A stretch of DNA of 64,000 bases, from contig NC_135550.1 of NCBI RefSeq assembly GCF_964340395.1, forward strand, positions 558,001 through 622,000, given 5' to 3'. The stretch's first letter is position 1; each line of letters begins with the position of its first letter. Origin of the DNA: Glandiceps talaboti (lineage: Eukaryota > Hemichordata > Enteropneusta > Spengelidae). Shown here in pieces: positions 10,295 through 22,782 of the stretch. Under the pieces are notes generated by a model. That model was not told the origin of the DNA. It saw only the letters and a program-made list of their open reading frames with translations, and ran no database searches. The translations under genes were made by a program, and so were the position numbers.

Positions 10295-11220
10295 CAGTCA
10301 AACCTGTCTTAGCAGTCACCCTGACAGGGCAACCACCTTCTCTAAGCGGTCACTTTGTGGCAGTCCTGTGCAATTTCACATGTTAATGACACTTGATAGA
10401 ACTGCCACCTCTTTAACGCGGTCAGCGGCCACCTATTACCGGCCCAATTTTGTAATTATACCGTGTATAACGGTATCTTTGAGTTGAAACTCTCAATTCA
10501 AATAGAAAGTCGTCAGAGGTTGTCCGATGTTTTGTTTTATCGCCATATCGGTGTGAAAACCCACACCTCCTTTGGTTAACAATAGGCACTGCACTACGGA
10601 AACAAGACAATGACGTAGTTCGTTCATGTTATTCACTACGGCCACACTGTGGGCATCACCCGGTAACATCAAACAGGGTGACCGTACCGCCAATAGACCC
10701 ACAGTAATGTCAACGATACCGTTTAACACTTGCTGCAGTGCCGAAAGGAGTCAGAAAATTTACCGTACAAAGAAACATCGAAGTACAATTGACAGGTCGG
10801 AGGTCAAAGTGTGTCATCACATTAACATGTGAACCACGTGAACAAAACATCAATGGCGGCCGTAAAAAATCGTATCGCAGCATTACTTACCGTTTATCAT
10901 CGAAATCATGGCGAAGACTGTTCGGAAGACGTTGACTTTGAACGAGAAGGTCGAGATAATCAGTCTGTACAAAGCGAGTGGTTGTTCTGTGGGCTCACGC
11001 AAACTGGCTGAGAAGTACGGTGTTGGGCGTACCCAGATACAGAACATATATACTGAAACGCACATCTGAATTTTTGGAGGAATTCGAAAGCAACGCAACT
11101 GGTGATCGTAGAAAAAAGATTCGAAAGACGGGTAACGAAGAGATCAACAAGCTGACGTGGGAGTGGTTTAAAGACACCGTTGCAAGTGTGAACTTTTTTT
11201 TAATAAGAAGTACATGTCAT
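10295..11220 (+). mobile_element. Tigger/pogo-like transposon, 5' part
   Basis: It starts CAGTCAAACCTGTCTTAGCA after a TA dinucleotide, a terminal repeat of the type found in pogo/Tigger elements. A CENP-B-type N-terminal DNA-binding region follows at 10908. I cannot find the matching right end, so the element is probably truncated. Confidence 0.6.
10908..11200 (+). pseudogene. Tigger-like transposase N-terminal fragment, frameshifted
   Basis: From the ATG at 10908 the frame gives KTLTLNEKVEIISLYKASG and RKLAEKYGVGRTQIQNI, a psq/CENP-B helix-turn-helix. A stop follows after a one-base shift near 11045. The neighbouring frame then continues with LEEFESNATGDRRKKIRKTG and EEINKLTWEWF, as in Tigger transposases. 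No DDE catalytic domain follows. Confidence 0.7.
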
Positions 11221-13052
11221 GGATAAACTGTATTACATAAATTTCATGATTGATATTTTTCACAGAAACTGCAAAATTACTTCTAGAATGTATGCAAAGC
11301 AGAGTTGTCATTGAATTGTAAATACATGTACATGTATTTTTGATGTGAGATTAAATAATTAGTTTTGAAACCCTTAATATTGTGTTGTATTTAGTTTGTG
11401 TCCCCACTTCTCTCTTAACTTCTAAATGTTTTAGAGTATAGAATAGCTCTGACATGAGAAATTGCGTGAAAAATGAGCCACTTGAGGCTCGGCCACAGAG
11501 CACCTCAGAAAGTACTTCTCATTTGCATATGCATATGACAGATTTTGGAACATCGTGATGTCACTTGAGGAACACAAATGTCTTCGTCAGTTTATCTTTA
11601 CATGCAAAGCCATTAGGGCCGAGCCAGAGGGTCAACTTCACAACCGGTTTTCGCCAGAACATGACATTGAATATTTGTCAGATGCCTCAAGCGTAGAGCA
11701 ATACACTCCAGCATTAACATCTGATGGTGTAATTTATTCATATTCATTAGAACCGACCGCCAGCAGTAATGATAGTTCCTCTGGCAGTGAATGAATGAGT
11801 GAGGATGGTGGTGGTCAACCCCAGAGACTGAATGATACTGCTTTATATAAGGGTTTTTTCGATGTAAATTTCACAGAATGTAGTCATGGCTAGTACACAT
11901 TATGTGCAATAGTATACCTGTGTTTAAATATCCATCATGCAAGTTTACTGCTTGTTTTCTGACGATGCTTTGCTGTCTTGTACCGCAACATAGACCAGCC
12001 AGCATATTGTTTACGTCCTAGTGAAGCCGTTTTGTTTACATAAAGTGAAGGCTATTCATTGGGTGGAAAACAGCTCCCACAGACAATCTAATCTAAATGA
12101 AAATTATCTAATATTTCCGTACCCATCGATCATACAAAGATTGGATAAGAATGGCTTCACGAGAAGACAACACAACACGAGTTCCCCATAATATTCTCTC
12201 AAGTTGTTCAGATGTAGCATGTGTCATAATGTCTATGACCATTCAAAATCTTCGCGAAAGTAGTACCACAAATTCGTTAGAGCACAACATTTTGTTGGAT
12301 AACTATCCCTCTTGAAAACTATGAGTACACACACACTTTATTTCATTTTTTACTGCGTTCATTACCATCCACACAGTGACATCAAGTGGTTTCATCTTCT
12401 TTCAAAGCACGGCCCGTGTTCACTGAAGTTGGCCATACTGTGGTGTACTGCATATTGTCTCTGACTATTTTTGTTTTGTTTGAGTTTTTGCTGGATAGAT
12501 ATGTCTTACGTTGCAGATTTATTTGACCTGGGAGCGTGAACTTTTGACTGTACTTTGCTGTGTCCATCCATTTTGGACATGTGTTTGGGCATCACACAGT
12601 AATTGTTCAGGTAGACAAAACAATGGAAACAAAAATAGCAACATTATAATTAGCGTTGCGTCTTTTTACTTTGATAAGATTGCGACAGTATGTACATGTG
12701 ATGTATCATGATCGACTCTCAGCAACATGGACATCAAAACATACAATCGGACTACGTATTGTTTCAAAAAAAAATTGCTATTGTTCTGAAAATATTTTAT
12801 GAAGCTAACTTGCTTTCTTGATTTGTGAAACATCATTTCAAATTATTTTATATGTTTTCCTTTTTTTTGCTTGGATCATGGCTACACCGGTGGCGTGGAG
12901 AACCCCGGCATCGGTAACATTTACCAGCTTTCACTGTATGGCGTCACTGTCCACTTTTTATGTGTGGTTTCAACTGCCTTCACCCGATACCTACTCAGTT
13001 ATATCACTCGGAAATGTGTGTAGGGTGATCATGCCGGCGCTGCTGACAAAAC
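11221..13052. other. stretch with no recognised gene
   Basis: A 79-residue frame at 11555-11794 (acidic, serine-rich end) has no recognisable family and no splice context, so I do not call it. Positions 12170-12720 belong to a dispersed repeat. The remainder is unremarkable. Confidence 0.4.
12170..12720. repeat. dispersed repeat, copy A
   Basis: It shares ordered blocks with 28530-29045: CTTTATTTCATTTT, CATTACCATCCACACAG, TGGTTTCAT, TATTGTCTC and AGCAACATTA-like blocks. The copies are strongly diverged. The family is unknown and there is no coding frame. Confidence 0.6.
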
Positions 13053-13055
13053 CCT

Positions 13056-15511
13056 GTTACCATCAATGAAGTAAAACGACTACTAACTCTGGTACCATCA
13101 ATGAAGTAAAATGATTACTATCCCTGGTACCATCAATGAAGTAAAATGATTACTAACCCTCGTACCATCAATGAAGTAAAATGATTACTATCCCTGGTAC
13201 CATCAATGAAGTAAAACGACTACTAACTCTGGTACCATCAATGAAGTAAAATGATTACTATCCCTGGTACCATCAATGAAGTAAAACGATTACTAACCCT
13301 CGTACCATCAATGAAGTAAAACGATTACTATCTCTGGTACCATCAATGAAGTAAAATGATTACTATCCCTGGTACCATCAATGAAGTAAAACGACTACTA
13401 ACTCTGGTACCATCAATGAAGTAAAATGATTACTATCCCTGGTACCATCAATGAAGTAAAACGATTACTATCCCTGGTACCATCAATGAAGTAAAACGAT
13501 TACTATCCCTGGTACCATCAATGAAGTAAAACGATTACTATCCCTGGTACCATCAATGAAGTAAAACGATTACTATCCCTGGTACCATCAATGAAGTAAA
13601 ATGATTACTATCCCTGGTACCATCAATGAAGTAAAACGATTACTATCTCTGGTACCATCAATGAAGTAAAATGATTACTATCCCTGGTACCATCAATGAA
13701 GTAAAACGATTACTATCCCTGGTACCATCAATGAAGTAAAACGATTACTATCCCTGGTACCATCAATGAAGTAAAACGATTACTATCCCTGGTACCATCA
13801 ATGAAGTAAAATGATTACTATCCCTGGTACCATCAATGAAGTAAAACGACTACTAACTCTGGTACCATCAATGAAGTAAAATGATTACTATCCCTGGTAC
13901 CATCAATGAAGTAAAACGATTACTATCTCTGGTACCATCAATGAAGTAAAATGATTACTATCCCTGGTACCATCAATGAAGTAAAACGATTACTATCCCT
14001 GGTACCATCAATGAAGTAAAACGATTACTAACCCTGGTACCATCAATGAAGTAAAACGATTACTATCTCTGGTACCATCAATGAAGTAAAACGATTACTA
14101 ACTCTGGTACCATCAATGAAGTAAAACGATTACTAACCCTGGTACCATCAATGAAGTAAAATGATTCCTAACCCTGGTACCATCAATGAAGTAAAATGAT
14201 TACTATCCCTGGTACCATCAATGAAGTAAAACGATTACTATCTCTGGTACCATCAATGAAGTAAAATGATTACTATCCCTGGTACCATCAATGAAGTAAA
14301 ATGATTACTAACCCTGGTACCATCAATGAAGTAAAACGATTACTAACTCTGGTACCATCAATGAAGTAAAACGACTACTATCCCTGGTACCATCAATGAA
14401 GTAAAACGATTACTATCCCTGGTACCATCAATGAAGTAAAACGATTACTAACTCTGGTACCATCAATGAAGTAAAACGACTACTATCCCTGGTACCATCA
14501 ATGAAGTAAAACGATTACTATCCCTGGTACCATCAATGAAGTAAAACGATTACTAACCCTGGTACCATCAATGAAGTAAAACGATTACTATCCCTGGTAC
14601 CATCAATGAAGTAAAACGATTACTATCCCTGGTACCATCAATGAAGTAAAACGATTACTAACCCTGGTACCATCAATGAAGTAAAACGACTACTATCCCT
14701 GGTACCATCAATGAAGTAAAACGATTACTAACCCTCGTACCATCAATGAAGTAAAATGACTACTATCCCTGGTACCATCAATGAAGTAAAACGATTACTA
14801 TCCCTGGTACCATCAATGAAGTAAAACGATTACTAACCCTGGTACCATCAATGAAGTAAAACGATTACTAACTCTGGTACCATCAATGAAGTAAAATGAT
14901 TACTATCCCTGGTACCATCAATGAAGTAAAATGATTACTAACCCTGGTACCATCAATGAAGTAAAACGACTACTATCCCTGGTACCATCAATGAAGTAAA
15001 ACGATTACTATCCCTGGTACCATCAATGAAGTAAAACGATTACTATCTCTGGTACCATCAATGAAGTAAAACGATTACTATCTCTGGTACCATCAATGAA
15101 GTAAAACGATTACTATCCCTGGTACCATCAATGAAGTAAAACGATTACTATCTCTGGTACCATCAATGAAGTAAAATGATTACTATCCCTGGTACCATCA
15201 ATGAAGTAAAACGATTACTATCCCTGGTACCATCAATGAAGTAAAACGATTACTATCCCTGGTACCATCAATGAAGTAAAACGATTACTAACTCTGGTAC
15301 CATCAATGAAGTAAAACGATTACTATCCCTGGTACCATCAATGAAGTAAAACGATTACTATCCCTGGTACCATCAATGAAGTAAAACGATTACTATCCCT
15401 GGTACCATCAATGAAGTAAAACGATTACTATCCCTGGTACCATCAATGAAGTAAAACGATTACTATCCCTGGTACCATCAATGAAGTAAAATGATTACTA
15501 TCCCTGGTACC
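13056..15511. repeat. 35-bp satellite array, about 70 copies
   Basis: The unit begins GGTACCATCAATGAAGTAAA, followed by ACGATTACTATCCCT with few variants (ACG/ATG; GATT/GACT; TCCCT, ACCCT, ACTCT, TCTCT). The GGTACC starts at 13091 and 15506 are 2415 bases apart, exactly 69 x 35. The last unit is disrupted (GGTACCCTGATGC). The array lies 1.6 kb beyond the last exon of the folate gene. Confidence 0.97.
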
Positions 15512-16228
15512 CTGATGCTTTCAATGAAGGAAAACGAATCATGCTCTCTTACAGATGACATTAAAAAGGACACCAATATATGGTCATGTTTTACTGACAA
15601 TATTTCATATTTTTATTTACTCTATATATACTTGTAAAAATACAGAAGAAATTTGGTCTTGAAAATCTTGGCAGAGTAATTGAGTAGAAAACTGTTGATT
15701 CTTCACAAGACGGTACTGTACATTTAATCAAGTTGATAAATCAATGAAATATTTCAGTGCTTTGACAAGAAAAGTGTCTGTACCTTGAGGTTTTAAGCAT
15801 GAATTACTTCTTTATAAAAATCAAAATTGTATGCTCATATACTATTACATAATATATCATAATCATAAACTGCTACCAACATTTATCACTCAAAAAGTGT
15901 TTTTGGAATTTGTGAATAGAAATAATTTTTCTGAGACTGAATATATAATTGAATCATATGGATTAAATATTTCATTATTTTAAGGCAATGGTACAAATAA
16001 AGTGACTACTTGAAAGACAAATGTTATGTTCCACTCAACTATTTTTTAAAACCTACTCTAAGACTTGCAACAAGGCCACTACTTGATAGCATGGTTGTGA
16101 ACATACGACATCAACACTGCGTTACAACTTACAAGTTTACTGCAATATTAACAACAATTTTTAGTTTCCACATTGCATCATATTATGATGGTTGCTCACA
16201 AAATTTGACTGTTATGTTTGCAAGATCA

Positions 16229-16234
16229 TTTATT
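16229..16234 (-). promoter_or_regulatory. candidate polyadenylation signal AATAAA
   Basis: It is the first canonical hexamer downstream of the stop codon at 17139. Placement is inferred from sequence only. Confidence 0.3.
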
Positions 16235-16243
16235 TACTCCTGT

Positions 16244-16402
16244 CATAGGGCTGACATTGACTCAATACAACCAAACATTATACATACATAATGTATTATA
16301 GTCATAGGGCTGACATTGACTCAAAACATTAAACATACATAATGTATTATAGTCATAGGGCTGACATTGACTCAATACAACCAAGTATTATACATACATG
16401 TA
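16244..16402. repeat. short tandem repeat of about 59 bp, 3 copies
   Basis: The unit contains GTCATAGGGCTGACATTGAC and ATACATAATGTATTATA. The copies are nearly identical, with the last one shortened. Confidence 0.8.
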
Positions 16403-17138
16403 TTATATTTCACATATTTTTTACTCAAGCTTGAAAATTTTCAAAAAAGATGCATGGAGAATTTTCTGCATTTCACACCTTGATTCAGTAGGCAGGCGGC
16501 CTTCAAAGAAATGTGCAAACAGCCATAATAATCAGATGCATATAAGTAAACTGACCAATCACTTGCAGTATCAGAAATTCACAAAATACAAGGTACGGAG
16601 TTCACACTATATGAAATATAGCTGCTATAAAGATTATAATAACTTGATTCTAACTATCTGTAAAATTTCATCTCTTTTTGGATTGTTCAAAGACTGTGAA
16701 TACTGAATTGGCGTAGAACATTACCATATCAGTACTTTTGAGCACCACTATGAAATAGTTGCACACTACAGATAAATATTTCATTATTGATAAAACTACA
16801 AGTTTAAGGGCTGATTAAATCTATAGTTTGAGAATTCATATATTTTACAAGGCTTGACACAAATCTAAGAAGTAGAAGCAGTCTCTCAAGCACTACATGC
16901 ATCCAAATATAAAGCTCATCACAACACAGCAGTGTGTTCAAATTTAGTACTCAAAAATTCAGGAAGACATATGGGTCAGGCACAAAATGTTCACACATTA
17001 CGACACTCTACTTCAAGAATAAAACTTTCAAAAATGCACTTATAAACAAGTCTGAATATTCTGTAACCTAACACACACTTCAAAATGCATAGAATATTGT
17101 AAACAAACAACCTAGTAGCATAATGTTCCAGGTATTGC

Positions 17139-17389
17139 TCAGAACTTGAGTCGCCGAGCCCAGTGTAGGAATCGCTGGGTGGTATGAAGAGGAAGACTGT
17201 TTGGTTTTGGTCTACTAACCTGTTGTCTGTCTAAGGCTCGTCTTGCACTATCGTAGGTGTTTTGTAGTAACATGGCTACTGTCATTGGTCCTACACCACC
17301 AGGTACTGGAGTGATGTGAGATGCGACTTCTTTCACTTCAGGAAAATCAACATCTCCTACCATACGCTGTCCACTCTTCTTTGTAGTAT
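17139..17389 (-). CDS. MTHFD1: MTHFD1-like exon 9 (last coding exon as seen)
   Basis: It encodes [20 protein letters not shown], then the family signature [16 protein letters not shown] and a tail ending HWARRLKF with TGA at 17139-17141. The tail after LDRQQ has no family resemblance and follows an internal CAG|GTTAGT, so it may be intron read-through. Confidence 0.85.
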
Positions 17390-17877
17390 CTGTAATCAGG
17401 CAAATTTCAATTGATTACGAAATCACTGCTCACTACTTTTGGAATTACAGATTCTTGACCAAAAAGACACATTTTAGCCCTAATTTGCATATTACTGGCA
17501 TAATCATATCATGAACACATCTTAATCTACTAACCCCAAAGAACATTCCCACCAAATTTCACACCAATCTGTCCAATAGTTTTTGAGTCCGTTTTTGCCA
17601 CCACCACCACCACCACTACACCACCAGTACTACTACTATAACCACCACTACTAATACTACTACTACTACCACCACTACTACTACTACTACTATTACTTAA
17701 CTACTACTATCATTACTACTACTACTACTACTACTACCACCACTACTACTCCACCACCACTACTACTACTATTACTTAACTACTACTACTAAGACGACTA
17801 CTACTACTACCACCACCACCAATACTAATAATACTACTACTACTACCACCACCACCACCACTACCACTACTACCACC

Positions 17878-17915
<38 letters not shown>

Positions 17916-18033
17916 AACTACTACTACTACCACAACCACCACCACTACTGCTACTACTACTACTACTACCACCACCACCACCACCACCACCATTACTACT
18001 ACCAAAACCACCACCACTACTGCTACTACTACA

Positions 18034-18070
<37 letters not shown>

Positions 18071-18233
18071 TTACTACTACCACAACCACCACCACTACTG
18101 CTACTACTACTACTACCACCACTACTATTACTACTACCACAACCACCACCACCACCACTACTGCTGCTACTACTACTACTACCACCACCACTACTATTAC
18201 TACTACCACAACCACCACCACTACTACTACTAT

Positions 18234-18272
<39 letters not shown>

Positions 18273-21227
18273 CACCACTACTATTACTACAACCACCACC
18301 ACTACTACTGCTACTACTGGCATAAGATCACTGAAGAAATTCAAACATGGTTTAAGAACAATACACATATTCCATATTTACTGCTTCTTTCTTACCTGGT
18401 ACAAAGCCAATACCACAGTCAATGACCACAGCTCCAGGTTTCACCCAATTTTTCTTCACCCACAATGGTTTACCAGCTGCCACTATCAAGATGTCTGCTT
18501 TGGAGGTCTGTAGAGGGCAGTAGTCATATTGTTAACAAATTGGTTAAGTTCGTATGGTCAAATTCTGTTTTGGAAAATAAATAGTTTACAGTGTAGCAAA
18601 ATTTCCTCATCCATGCAGAACCCATTGTACATTAGTAGCATATAAAATCAGTAGATGCTCACTCTCAGACAAATAGATTATTCAATTACCAGTAATCATA
18701 TTACTGAACTTGGATTCTTTCCAAGCAGCTAGTTTTTAAAAATAGCGCCAATGGAGTTGTAGCACAACTGTATAGTTTTTAAAATTCTTTATCCACCTGC
18801 TGATCCATACTAGGTATAGGTGTTCATTTGCTGAATGATTATCCAGTTGACTATCCAGCCCAGTTGTTATCTTTGCAATATACTTGATCATTTGACTGTT
18901 GCTATGGGCGTGGTCACGTTCCTAGGCACATTTACATACATTTTTTGAATATTTATTCATGTCTATTAATCTCTGTTGTTATCTTTCCAATATACGTGAT
19001 CATTTGGCTATTGCTATAGGCATGGTCTTGTTGCTAGGCACATTTGCATACACATTTTGAATGTTTATTCATTTGTCTATTAATCCGTTATCTTTGCAAT
19101 ATACGTGATTATTTGGCTGTTGCTATGGGCATGGTCTTGTTGCTAGGCACATTTGCACACACATTTTGAATGTTTACGCACCTACCAGATGATGTTATTT
19201 TAGCAAAATTTACCAGCATTTGGTTGTTGCTAAGGGTGTGATCATGGTTGCTAGGGCCAATCATATCAAAATGTTTTGTACAAAATCTGCAATATATCAC
19301 TTCTAGCAAAATCTCACCAAATTTCAAATTTTACATCTAATTTGCATATCATGGATGAAATCATTATATGCTTAATATTTCTTCATCTATACATCCAAAG
19401 ATGTATACCCATTAAATTTCAGCCCAATCTGCTCACTAGTTTTGGAAGAGTGTTTACCAAAAAGACACATTAGTCCTAATTTGCATATTACTGATGGAAA
19501 CAGACACAGACACACAGGCACACACACACAGAGAGACACACAGACACACAGACACACAGACACACAGACACACAGACACACACACACACACCAGGGTTCA
19601 TACACTTAAAGCAAAACAAAATTCCAGGACTTTCCAGGTTTTTTTCATCAGTTTTCCAGGGGGGGGTATTCATATTGATTTTGGCCATTTTCCAGGGGTG
19701 TTGAGCACCAAAGTATATTTTTTGAATGACATCTATTTGTCTGATGTGGACGAGTAGAAATTAACAAGGGTTCCCATAATATGTCACAAAACATTTTAAA
19801 GACAATCGACACTAAGCAAGACGTTGGTTTCAAAACCACGTTTACATGCTAAAATTAATGGAAAAACCTCTATCTTATCTCCCAAGTAGTCGTTTTGTCA
19901 AGCTGATGCATAGTCTTGCTGCTAGACGTTCGGGCTTTCTTTCGATACTATAAGCGAACGAAGTATGCAGTGAGGGCTTGCCCGAACAGTCTAGCAAATG
20001 TCATTTTCAGACCGGACATTCCATTGAGATTACATTAAGCAATGGGTTGGGACATGTATGCATATATATACTATAATATATTCAATCTCTGCATGCAGGT
20101 GTTGACAAACACACTTATGTCATTACTATGTCTTATCGGTTTATGGTAATTGTGAGTTTGATGAGTGTGTAGACATTGTCATTCACACATTTCAGTTAAC
20201 GCATTGGTGGTTATTTTTACAAGCCCCTCCTTCAGATGAATATGCATGAAAAATTAGCTATTGTCCTCTGTTTGTGCTTGTCGCTAATGCGGTTCTCTGA
20301 TTGGCAGTTATTTATATCCTGATGACATTTGCTAGACCTTGGATGTTCCATCCTCGATAGCGATGTTCGGTCGTGTGTCGTATTGTATCAGAAGAACATT
20401 CGAGGTCTAGCAGATAGACTAGCTGATGCATTGGTCATGTAAGATTTGAGTCACAGCAGCCGTCAGTCTAATTCAGACATATCCAGAAAAAAAATAAAAT
20501 TAAAAACTAGTGTTTGTTCTCATTATTGTACGGTTTGATGTGACTAGATTTAGAGGACACCAAAATAATTTTTTCTTCAAAATTCTGAATAAAAACATCA
20601 TTTACGTAACAAAAATTTGCACTATGAATAATTGAATACGTTCATCCCTTGCGTCTCGATGTTTATGTATTGCGGAACATCGCGATTTCTCAACTCAACT
20701 TGACCATTTAGGAATGTTCTTGTACTGTACTGACAAACATAAAAAAGTAGTTTATTCTTTTAGAACATGTAAAACAAATACCCATTTATAGACGACATAG
20801 AAGTCAAAACCATACTTCCACAACCCAGAAATTCAACTGCACTAGTATTTAAAGTGCCATTCGTGAGCTTGTAGTATATTGACTAGTCCGCCAAACTTGT
20901 AACAATTTCTAATCGTGGTTGGCACCCATTCAACTACGCATAGGCACAGTCTGTGGGCAAAGTGTCTCGTGGAACGATCAGTTGACTGTCTGGGTATAAT
21001 CAGCATGATTCACCGTGGTGGCAAACTTTGAATATATTTTCGCCATTTCACATTTACGAGACTCAGTGTAGTGAATCATATGAATGGGTGGCTCAAGCAG
21101 ATATGTCGATCATCAATATTAATCGATAATGATCATTTTCCAGGGTTTTCCAGGGGTAGGGAACATTTTTCCAGGGTTTTCCAGGGAGGGTTGAAATTCC
21201 AGGGTTTTCCAGGACCGTGCCAACCCT

Positions 21228-21280
<53 letters not shown>

Positions 21281-22697
21281 ACAGATCAAATGATTTTGAA
21301 CTTTGATATGATACAACATATCTTTTGATATACTAAAGTAAAAGAGAGTACAACAAATTGTTTACTATCCACTTTTATTTCATCAATCTGTTCTTACAAT
21401 TGAAACTTTCCACTCAGAGTCAAAAAATTACTTGGAAGCAAATTTTTGATTCGCAACCAAGTAATTTTTTACTCTGTGATTAGAGATTTTCATTTGTAAC
21501 TATGAACCCAGAGACTATGAATATTCATTCTCGCATAATCTGTTCCTATAGACTATAGTGGTCTGAGACTGAATGTATTCATAGAAATACAGATCCATAG
21601 ATTGTAGATAACATGGGTGAATGAATCATTAAAACTACATTATCTGCAATCTCTAAGAGATCACAGTCCTCTCCTTCCTCACTGTACGATTCACTAAATT
21701 CTGAATCACATAATCCAAAGTAGGATTCATTGTCTGTGTCAACAGCTAATGTAGCTTTCCCATCCTTAGCGAACGTAGACCCACAAATTCATCATAGTAG
21801 AAAGTTCGATGGGTATAATAAACGAGGTCAGAATACTGGTTTAATAATATTTTTCATAAGTTTTCCATCTTCAAAACGTTCTATGCTTGTGAAAATAGCG
21901 TCCTCCTGTCTGGTTTCACCATAATGTATTTTCTTCAACAAGTGGATTTCGTGTCGAGCATTTAACCAGCCGACACAGGTATCACTTTCAAATCGAAAAC
22001 CTCCCCGTAGATGCGAATTTGCATCGCCATCTTCGCTGCTCAGCCTTATGAAGTCTAACACCACAAACAGATCTGTGCGATTTAGGATAAGAACTGAATA
22101 CTAATTACTAGATGACAAATGACTTAGTTTCAACCAAATGGGTGGACGTAATGTGTCACTGTGTCAAGTCTATTACTATATATGTGTTCCAAGGTCGTGG
22201 TACTTACAGCCTTAACAGGTCAATCACACAGAAATCCAGCGACACGACAGCCTTGTTTTCATTAACAGTTACACAAACATAAAGTTTATAGGTCGATTCA
22301 GCCATAAATGATGTGCTGGAAAGGGTTGGGTTTTGTGTGCTGATTAGGTATGAGAAAATGTATTCTTTTCTAGTTTGGAATAGGAATGTTCGAATTTTCG
22401 TCTAGGTCACACTACACAAAAATATTTAAATGAATAAAACTGTCGGAATGACATCGCAAAAATACATTTGATTATTTTTGAAAAATATCAGTCAGTCAAT
22501 ATATGCCTGAATTAAATAAGGTCCCACTCCAGACATGCATTACAAATTAAATCTATATGTATGTATGTACATTTAGGACATCCAACAGGATATGTTCATA
22601 TTCGGGTGTCAAAAAACGAATCACATCATTGATCTACATAATAGTATACTACTACGGTACTACTACTACTACTACTACTACTAGTAGTAGCAGTAGC

Positions 22698-22782
<85 letters not shown>

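Larger units (their letters stand above)
15512..17138 (-). other. 3' flank / possible 3' UTR of the folate gene
   Basis: This AT-rich stretch has no convincing protein. If the last exon is terminal, the first AATAAA on the minus strand is at 16229-16234, giving a 3' UTR of about 0.9 kb. A short 59-bp tandem repeat overlaps it. Confidence 0.4.
19592..21228. mobile_element. hAT-like non-autonomous element inserted in a CA microsatellite
   Basis: The left end reads CAGGGTTCATACACTT followed by repeated TTCCAGG motifs. The right end, read in reverse, is AGGGTTGGCACGGTCCTGGA followed by the same motifs (TTTTCCAGGG several times). Such TCCAGG-rich subterminal regions with AGGGTT tips are typical of a widespread hAT-like family. 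Flanks on both sides are CA repeats, so the target duplication cannot be resolved. The interior holds other repeats, including a MULE-like MITE at 19911-20420. Confidence 0.65.

Noticed and set aside
13056-15511. CRISPR-like array
   Set aside because: Units are contiguous near-identical repeats without unique spacers, in an animal genome; a satellite.
17772-18368. 198-residue near-pure valine frame on the minus strand
   Set aside because: It is a direct product of the ACT/ACC triplet repeat within intron 8; not a protein.
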